A DNA stretch of 49,811 nucleotides, from NCBI RefSeq assembly GCF_031010175.1, contig NZ_JAUAMB010000038.1, positions 1 through 49,811 of the forward strand, read 5' to 3'. This DNA comes from Halomonas sp. SpR1. GTDB taxonomy: Bacteria > Pseudomonadota > Gammaproteobacteria > Pseudomonadales > Halomonadaceae. The notes under the pieces are model-generated. The model made no database searches, had not been told where the DNA came from, and was given only the letters and a program-made list of their open reading frames with translations. Shown here piece by piece: positions 44,495-49,811 of the stretch; within the stretch, counting starts at the first letter, position 1; each line of letters opens with the position of its first letter. A program made the position numbers and the translations under genes.

Positions 44495-44512
44495 CCTACC
44501 ACCACTGGTAGG
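44495..44512 (-). promoter_or_regulatory. NasR (ANTAR) target hairpin P1 in the nasA leader
   Basis: Read on the minus strand, a six-base stem CCTACC/GGTAGG closes the loop AGTGGT, again with A1 and G4. With P2, 41 bases downstream, it makes the two-hairpin target recognised by dimeric ANTAR proteins. Confidence 0.65.
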
Positions 44513-44656
44513 AGTTATGCAGGTAGTTTGCCAGTTGGTTGTTTGTTACTAAAAATCAGTATGTTAATTTATTTTTGCTGTGCGTGTGAGCGATGAGTGA
44601 TCAAGGCTATGCTGCATGATTGGGCATGCAGTGCCGCATTTTGCGGCATCTTGGTG

Positions 44657-44710
44657 CTAGGCTTTGTACGAAAACTGCCTGCGCTCGCCGACTTTTCGTA
44701 CAAACCCTAG
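44657..44710. mobile_element. Mini IS-like remnant with CTAG target duplication
   Basis: A 46-base element (44661-44706) has 14-15-base terminal inverted repeats, GGCTTTGTACGAAAA and GGGTTTGTACGAAAA, differing at one base, around an 18-base centre. CTAG directly flanks both ends (44657-44660 and 44707-44710), a four-base duplication as made by IS5-family elements. No transposase remains. It could also work as a hairpin after the patatin gene. Confidence 0.6.
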
Positions 44711-44739
44711 AGGAGTTGTAAACGAAGGTGGGTAGCCCG

Positions 44740-45759
44740 CTATTCATGCAAATAGACGGCGTCTATATCAAGCGTGGAGTAGCTGCCGATGGCATCGAAG
44801 TGCTCACTTAGCCAGCTCTCGGCAGCTGCTTGGCCCTGTTCACATAGATGGCATAGAAAAGCCCACTCGGAATTGGATTTGCTGGACACTGAGAGCCCCT
44901 CCAGCGCCTGCTCACCGCTGATACGGTGGAACAACGCCTGCTGGTAGCAGTTTTCAATACCTTGCTCTTCGAGGGCATGCTTGAGCAGGGCGATCATGCG
45001 GATCTCTTTAATCAGCGCTGAGTTAAAGGTGATCTCGTTGAGGCGGTTCATAATCGCTGACGCGGAGGTGGGTACTTCATTGCGGCTGATTGGATTAATT
45101 TGTATCAGCAGAATATCTCGTGCGCTGCACTCCTCCATAAGTGGGAACAGCGCGGGGTTGCCCATATAACCGCCATCCCAATACGCCTCGCCATCGATCT
45201 CCACCGCCTGGAACATAAAGGGTAAACAGGCAGAGGCCATCACAGCATCAACGCTCATCTCTTCACGGCGAAACACCCGCTGTTTACCTGTGCGTACATT
45301 GGTTGCTGCAACAAATAGCTTAAGCTGCTGGCACTGCCGCACCCGCTCGAAATCAATGTGATCAGCCACGATATCGCGCAGAGGATTGATGTTGAGCGGG
45401 TTGAGTTGATAGGGGGAGGCCACGCGGCTTAACAGATCCATGGCAATAAAACCGGGAGAGTGATCCAGGCTCCAGTTGCCGGTCAATATATCCAAGGGAG
45501 AGCGGCGGATGGGGCTGGCCATGCCCGCGCGACTCACCGCTTGCCAAAAGTCGTGCAGCGCTTGCCGCGCGGTCTCTTTATCACCTCTGGTCAGCGCATC
45601 GGCCATCACCACGCCATTCATCGCCCCTGCGCTGGTGCCACTGATACCCTCAATTTCAATACGATCATCAGCCAGTAGCCGATCGATAACACCCCAGGTA
45701 TACGCCCCATGAGCGCCGCCGCCTTGTAGTGCGAGGTCTAACTTTTTGACCTTTGCCAT
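44740..45759 (-). CDS. Patatin-like phospholipase
   Basis: 339 residues. The oxyanion motif GGGAHG is at 13-18, nucleophile S43 is in GTSAG, and catalytic D195 is in WDGGY. There is no signal peptide or beta-barrel, so it is a cytoplasmic or secreted-type esterase/phospholipase A of the RssA-like group. The start is ATG 45759; the ribosome site is weak (GGGAAAA), and the frame is open to 45816 without a better one. Confidence 0.87.
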   Translation of the reverse strand: MAKVKKLDLALQGGGAHGAYTWGVIDRLLADDRIEIEGISGTSAGAMNGVVMADALTRGDKETARQALHDFWQAVSRAGMASPIRRSPLDILTGNWSLDHSPGFIAMDLLSRVASPYQLNPLNINPLRDIVADHIDFERVRQCQQLKLFVAATNVRTGKQRVFRREEMSVDAVMASACLPFMFQAVEIDGEAYWDGGYMGNPALFPLMEECSARDILLIQINPISRNEVPTSASAIMNRLNEITFNSALIKEIRMIALLKHALEEQGIENCYQQALFHRISGEQALEGLSVSSKSNSEWAFLCHLCEQGQAAAESWLSEHFDAIGSYSTLDIDAVYLHE

Positions 45760-45861
45760 ATGCTTTTCCCATTGCCGCTGGTGAAGAAATTGGTTCCAGT
45801 AAAACCAGCATGGCATAGGCGGCCAGATAAGACGAAAGGCTATTTAGCGCACAGCGGTTAT

Positions 45862-46986
45862 TTAAGGCGCCCCTGCAAGCGGTGAGCGATGGTTGGTTGA
45901 GTATGGCGCTTCAAATATAGCGTGCTCCATAAGGTTGTCCAGTTGAAGGGCGAGCTGCTGGCTGGCTTCTTCCATGACGCCTAAGGCAGCTAGTTGACCA
46001 TTGCGATCGCCCAAGCGGGCAAACGTAAGCGCTTCAGCACCACTGTCGTGCATGCGGCGATGGGGCGCCGCCAGGGCTCGATAAGCATCGGTACGAGCGT
46101 AGCATTGGTGGCCCTCTCCCTGTTGGTGCCAGCGGCCCAAACGGCACTGGTGGTGATCCTCTAAGGGCGTGTCTGTGTTGGCAGATAGGAGTTGCTTATA
46201 AAGTCGGCACTTCCATACTGCATGATCGAGCTTTGCGGAGTGTAAAAACGCAGCGGTGGCGCTGTGATGGATTACCTTATGCATATGCTGGGATTGGTCA
46301 GCGAGTCGATGCACTGCCTGCTTGGCTGTTTGCGCCGAGCGGGCAATCTCATCGTCGGCCAAACGCTTTTTCACCACGGCCTGTGAGTGCTCTCTTACCT
46401 GGCTATTAACTTGCTCCATCAGTTGGCTGAGCTGGTGACTTAAGCGGTGCATAGTCAACGCTAGGCGGTGCATGTCATCAGCAATGGCTGCCAACCCTGG
46501 TGACTCCTGGCTAGCCGAGTCCGCGCTACCCATTAGACCCTGACTATGAGCCGTTTCCAGCGCCGCGCTCACCGCTAATGCTTGGGCGTGGCCTGCATTG
46601 CGGGCGAGGGCGACTTGTAGTTGGCTTAGGGCATGTAAGGTTTTGGCCAGCACTAACGGGGGTAACGCTTCGGTATGCTCAGTGTCGAGACAGTGCTGAT
46701 CAAGGGTATCGACCGCCTGTTCAGCGGCGGCAATTAAATTGGCCGTCTCGGTTAGAGTGGCGCGCTCGCCGGCAAGCTGGTCAGCGTACTCCTGAATGCC
46801 GCTATTGAGAGACGTCAGCATATCTGCACCTCTCGCCTGCAGTATGCTGATGGATTGCGCCGGTTTCATCAGGTTTAGCAATCGGCAGCTGGGGGAGGGG
46901 GTAGCAGCGTCAAGCTGAGTGCGTAGCTCGGCAACTTCCTGTTCCAGGCGCCGGATTTTTTGATATGGGTGCATAAAGGTGAACAT
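45862..46986 (-). CDS. Degenerate chemoreceptor-like protein with C-terminal CZB zinc-binding domain
   Basis: 374 residues. A short hydrophobic start is followed by a coiled-coil leader (IRRLEQEVAELRTQLD). The central helical hairpin is a decayed copy of the chemoreceptor tip (AVSAALETAH for LNAAIEAAR, then GLAAIADDMHRLA). The C-terminal CZB domain has HAVWKCRL, CRLGRWH and HRRMHDSG, giving the His/Cys zinc set. There is no HAMP or periplasmic sensor. CZB domains sense zinc or oxidants. The start is uncertain (ATG 46986 or GTG 47016). It may act as a soluble or anchored sensor scaffold. Confidence 0.75.
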   Translation of the reverse strand: MFTFMHPYQKIRRLEQEVAELRTQLDAATPSPSCRLLNLMKPAQSISILQARGADMLTSLNSGIQEYADQLAGERATLTETANLIAAAEQAVDTLDQHCLDTEHTEALPPLVLAKTLHALSQLQVALARNAGHAQALAVSAALETAHSQGLMGSADSASQESPGLAAIADDMHRLALTMHRLSHQLSQLMEQVNSQVREHSQAVVKKRLADDEIARSAQTAKQAVHRLADQSQHMHKVIHHSATAAFLHSAKLDHAVWKCRLYKQLLSANTDTPLEDHHQCRLGRWHQQGEGHQCYARTDAYRALAAPHRRMHDSGAEALTFARLGDRNGQLAALGVMEEASQQLALQLDNLMEHAIFEAPYSTNHRSPLAGAP

Positions 46987-47154
46987 GGCAGCGACACCTA
47001 CGGCAGATAGCAACACTTTGTGTTAATTTGTCACGAAGTATTGCAGAAGGTTCCCTCTCGCGCCTGATTTAGCGGCCGTAAATGATGAAATTGAGCTACC
47101 AATGATCTCTAAGACTGAGGTTGTTAACGTTCACTTTTACCAAAAGCCTCGATA

Positions 47155-47877
47155 TTAGCGCCGGGCAAGCTGCGCGGCCTCGGCTGTACAGCCTAGAAAC
47201 GTTGAAGTAGCCAGCCATTCCGCATCGGGATAATAGGCGAATACATACTGATCCTCTTTGAGGCTATTGATCAGTGGGTAAGTCACGTCTTCACGCACGG
47301 CCGGGCAGCCATGACTGCGACCGAGCCGCCCCGTTTGGGTGATGAACGCATCGCTCACGTAGTCCGCGCCATGGATCACAATAGCCCGTTCAAACGCCAA
47401 GTCGTTGACGTTCGGTTCCAGCCCTTCCAGGCGCAGGGAATAGCCGTTGCGGCCGTAATAACTGTTCATGGTACGAAATAGACCAATGCTGGATTGATGG
47501 CTGTCGGGAGTATTGGAAAACGTTTCGGCCTGGGCATCGCCAGACCCCTGGCCGTGGGAGACCAGCTCTTCAAAGAGCAGCTTGTGCTGACGCAAATCAA
47601 ACACCCACAGGCGCGGCTGGGTAGACGGCAAAGAGTAATCGATCACCGCCAGACGCTCGGCATCTGGTTCGGCACAGTTAAGGGCTTGAGCGGCTAAACG
47701 CAGTGCATCGGGAGACGCTTGGGGGGCGAGCTGTTGCAACTGATGGTTTAAAGGCAGTACGCCGCGGGGGGGCGTTGAATCAACCTGGGCAAAGAAACTG
47801 GCAGCGTGTAGCGGTAATGTAAATAATGTAAAAGGTAGGGAAAATATTAACGTGGCAACATTTAAACGAAGAGCCAT
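47155..47877 (-). CDS. L,D-transpeptidase catalytic-domain family protein
   Basis: 240 residues. The signal peptide ends near residue 26 (LHAA before SFFA). The YkuD-like catalytic core has H169 (IHGADY), H189 and nucleophile C191 (SHGCPAV). It should act in the periplasm on peptidoglycan peptides. ATG 47877 follows AGGA. It is divergent from a second, larger L,D-transpeptidase 106 bases away. Confidence 0.88.
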   Translation of the reverse strand: MALRLNVATLIFSLPFTLFTLPLHAASFFAQVDSTPPRGVLPLNHQLQQLAPQASPDALRLAAQALNCAEPDAERLAVIDYSLPSTQPRLWVFDLRQHKLLFEELVSHGQGSGDAQAETFSNTPDSHQSSIGLFRTMNSYYGRNGYSLRLEGLEPNVNDLAFERAIVIHGADYVSDAFITQTGRLGRSHGCPAVREDVTYPLINSLKEDQYVFAYYPDAEWLATSTFLGCTAEAAQLARR

Positions 47878-47983
47878 AAAAGTCGATCCTACAAGCAATA
47901 TCAGTCATTATGAAGATTAGCCGACTAAGATAAAAAAGCAGGGTCGGCGATGTGGAAGACTATAGTAACGCAAGGAGAGGGCG

Positions 47984-49618
47984 ATGAACGAGATACAGCC
48001 ACTAAGACAATGGGCGATAGGGGTCGCTCTATGTCTCACGCTTACCCATAGCCCTTTCGGTATTAGTCAGGCGTATGCGGATTCAGTGCCGTTACAGCAG
48101 GCGCTGTCCCAGCAGTTAAGCAAGGTGGAAGCGCACCGACTACCCATTGCTGAGTTTTATCAACTTCGCGATGGTCAGCCCGCTTGGCAGTCAGCCAGGG
48201 CGGTTGAATCATTGGTAGCAGCACTGAACAGTCTGGAAACCGACGGTCTAGCACCCGAAGACTACCACGCTGATACGCTACTGGGTGAGTTTCAGCGCAG
48301 TCAGGCAGGCGCAGAAGCCACCCAGGCGACGTTTGATATTAAAGCGACCCGCTCGCTTCTGCTGGCGCTGGATCATTTAGAACGGGGCAAAGTGAACCCT
48401 CGTGATATCGAGCCCCAGTGGGACGCGCCACGCCCCGAACGTGGTTATTCGCTGCTGCGCGTTGTGCATGCTGTCGATGATCGCGTAATTGATAACGCTA
48501 TCGCCCTGGCTCGGCCCTCATCCCCTGAATATCAGCAGTTGCGTGAGGCCTTGAAGCAGCATTATCAGCTGGTTAACTTGGGCAGTGTGCCCTTCTTGGC
48601 CGCACGGGATGAATCGCTTCGGCCAGGCGATGAAGACGACGATGTGAGCGTACTGCGTCAACGGTTAGCGCTGTGGGGTGAAGCTGATTTACAAGTGGCT
48701 GACAGCAGTGCTTATCCAATGATTGGGGTACAGACGGCGTCTAATCGGCGCACCTTTGATGCACCGCTAGAAGCTGCGGTGAGGCGTTTCCAACGCCGCC
48801 ATTTGCTGCGGGAAGATGGTGTGGTGGGCGAACAAACCCGCCTGGCGTTGAATACCTCGGTGGCGTCGCGAATCGATCAACTGCGGGTCAACTTAGAGCG
48901 CGCGCGGTGGATCCGTCCAATGCAGTCTGCCGAGCCACGGGTATGGGTTGATATTGCAGGCTACCGGATGCACTACGTGCGCCCTAACGGTCAGCATTGG
49001 GATTCCCGGGTGGTGGTAGGTACGCCACGTCGCGAGACGCCGATTATTCACTCCACGATCAGCCATTTGACCATTAATCCCTCCTGGACAATCCCGCCGA
49101 CGATAATGCGCGAGGATGTGTTGCCCCAGGTGCGCGCCGATATTGATTACTTATCGCGTAAAAATATCCAGGTGGTGAGCCTCTCGGGTGAGCTGCTAGC
49201 GGCCGAGGAGATTGATTGGCAGCGCCCAGGCGGCGTTATGTTACGCCAAGTAGCAGGATCGGCTAACCCTTTAGGTCGCGTCGTGGTGAGGTTTCCCAAT
49301 GATGACATGATCTATTTGCACGACACCCCCGCGCGGGGGTTATTCCAACGTGATCAGCGTGCACTCAGTTCAGGCTGTATACGGGTTGAAGGCGTGGCTG
49401 AGCTGGCACAAATGCTGCTGCAAGACACTGGTAGTCGCTACCAAATGAGTACGCTGTTAAATGGTGGGAGCGATCGCAACGTGAGTTTGACCCAGCGTAT
49501 TCCCATTGCGCTGCACTATTTAACCGCGTGGCCGAATGCCCAGGGTGAGGTGGAGTTTAGACCTGATATCTACCGCCGTGATGCAGCGCTACTAGCTGCA
49601 TTGCAGCGCCCAGTGTAA
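47984..49618 (+). CDS. ldtD: L,D-transpeptidase, YcbB/LdtD type
   Basis: 544 residues. The signal peptide ends near residue 32 (QAYA before DSVP). An N-terminal scaffold domain is followed by a peptidoglycan-binding domain (about 215-290, DVSVLRQRLALWG and AVRRFQRRHLL) and a YkuD domain (about 318-500) with H446 (LHDTPA) and C465 (SSGCIRVEG). It forms 3-3 peptidoglycan cross-links. AAGGAG lies upstream of ATG 47984. A strong hairpin terminates it. Confidence 0.92.
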   Translation: MNEIQPLRQWAIGVALCLTLTHSPFGISQAYADSVPLQQALSQQLSKVEAHRLPIAEFYQLRDGQPAWQSARAVESLVAALNSLETDGLAPEDYHADTLLGEFQRSQAGAEATQATFDIKATRSLLLALDHLERGKVNPRDIEPQWDAPRPERGYSLLRVVHAVDDRVIDNAIALARPSSPEYQQLREALKQHYQLVNLGSVPFLAARDESLRPGDEDDDVSVLRQRLALWGEADLQVADSSAYPMIGVQTASNRRTFDAPLEAAVRRFQRRHLLREDGVVGEQTRLALNTSVASRIDQLRVNLERARWIRPMQSAEPRVWVDIAGYRMHYVRPNGQHWDSRVVVGTPRRETPIIHSTISHLTINPSWTIPPTIMREDVLPQVRADIDYLSRKNIQVVSLSGELLAAEEIDWQRPGGVMLRQVAGSANPLGRVVVRFPNDDMIYLHDTPARGLFQRDQRALSSGCIRVEGVAELAQMLLQDTGSRYQMSTLLNGGSDRNVSLTQRIPIALHYLTAWPNAQGEVEFRPDIYRRDAALLAALQRPV

Positions 49619-49651
49619 GGTTGAGTATTTAAAGAATAATGCACACCAACG

Positions 49652-49683
49652 AAAAACACCGCCTAGTTGAAGGCGGTGTTTTT
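49652..49683. terminator. Bidirectional terminator after ldtD, used as an intron landing site
   Basis: A perfect 13-base inverted repeat (AAAAACACCGCCT / AGGCGGTGTTTTT) with loop AGTTGA. The T-run end lies four bases before the group II intron begins. Confidence 0.92.
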
Positions 49684-49687
49684 CGTA

Positions 49688-49811
49688 GTGCGCCAGGCAT
49701 GGCGCGCAGCGCCTTGACTGGCGCTGTTCCTGGGGGTGGTGCCTCAGGATGACTTGGGGGTGAAAGTCCCCTGCACGCCCGGCAAGGGGAAGTGCTAGCC
49801 GACGGCAAGGG
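49688..49811 (+). mobile_element. 5' end of a group II intron, class C-like (continues past window)
   Basis: It begins GTGCGCC, the usual GTGYG start, then CAGGCATGGCGCGCAG. Further in are GGGGGTGAAAGTCCCC and GGAAGTGCTAGCCGACGGC, ending in CAAGGG. This order resembles domain I of the Oceanobacillus iheyensis class C intron as I recall it. It lies just beyond a terminator hairpin on the same strand, which is the class C insertion habit. Confidence 0.85.

Noticed and set aside
44518..44533. A sigma-54-like promoter (TGG-N10-GC arrangement) on the minus strand before nasA
   Set aside because: Its start point would fall near 44507, inside hairpin P1, and would cut off the 5' arm. P1 has the better specific match, so the promoter-like match is probably chance.

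Overview
This window comes from a gammaproteobacterial chromosome, most likely a Halomonas/Vreelandella-type marine or halophilic heterotroph. That assignment is an inference from the overall gene styles: TRAP and Tct solute transporters, a proteobacterial NasA/NasR pair, KduI/KduD/KdgR close to the enterobacterial proteins, and moderate GC. No rRNA, tRNA or CRISPR array was seen. Both ends of the window lie inside group II introns in the same orientation. Bases 1-125 are the 3' end (domains V and VI) of one copy, and 49688-49811 are the 5' end of another, so the window may be one assembly contig bounded by a repeated intron.

Layout. (1) 125-11557: a LysR regulator divergent from a ten-gene L-rhamnose operon. 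It holds L-rhamnonate dehydratase, a TRAP transporter (P, Q, M), rhamnose mutarotase, a lactonase, L-rhamnose 1-dehydrogenase, 2-keto-3-deoxy-L-rhamnonate aldolase, lactaldehyde dehydrogenase, an NCS1-type permease and a small membrane protein, and ends at a strong terminator. It encodes the complete non-phosphorylated route from L-rhamnose to pyruvate and L-lactate. (2) 11569-20237: a pectin/rhamnogalacturonan module. A minus-strand operon (KdgM-like porin, TRAP Q and M, GH105 unsaturated rhamnogalacturonyl hydrolase, TRAP P, TIM-barrel isomerase-like protein) diverges from a KdgR-type IclR regulator, followed by kduD and kduI. A good KdgR-box palindrome lies between kdgM and kdgR and a weaker one lies before kduI. 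GH105 would release L-rhamnose, which the neighbouring operon can burn, and an unsaturated uronate that KduI/KduD turn into 2-keto-3-deoxygluconate. The enzymes that would finish that branch (KdgK, KdgA) are not in the window.

(3) 20331-27680: a DUF1127 protein with a structured mRNA leader, then a signalling block: an OmpR-type regulator, a periplasmic sulfite-oxidase-fold protein without the molybdenum-ligating cysteine, a hybrid kinase with receiver and HPt domains, a receiver-EAL phosphodiesterase and a chemoreceptor. (4) 27735-36524: an ABC exporter, a gamma-glutamyltransferase-like hydrolase, a TctABC transporter, a two-part ChrA-type transporter and a divergent GntR/FCD regulator. The hydrolase, Tct, Chr and GntR genes look like one catabolic unit of unknown substrate.

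(5) 36600-47016: housekeeping and sensory genes: DUF1415, a diguanylate cyclase, the orphan C-terminal tail of a lost chemoreceptor, GNAT, a luciferase-like oxidoreductase, an SDR, a nitrate/nitrite transporter with its NasR antiterminator and a candidate ANTAR-binding leader, a 46-bp IS-like remnant, a patatin phospholipase and a degenerate chemoreceptor-like zinc-binding protein. (6) 47155-49811: two divergent L,D-transpeptidases, then a terminator hairpin with the second group II intron inserted 5 bases beyond it. Stretches over 300 bases without a gene are 20613-20920 (DUF1127 leader), 38822-39166 (terminator and chemoreceptor remnant) and 44351-44739 (nasA leader and IS-like remnant).
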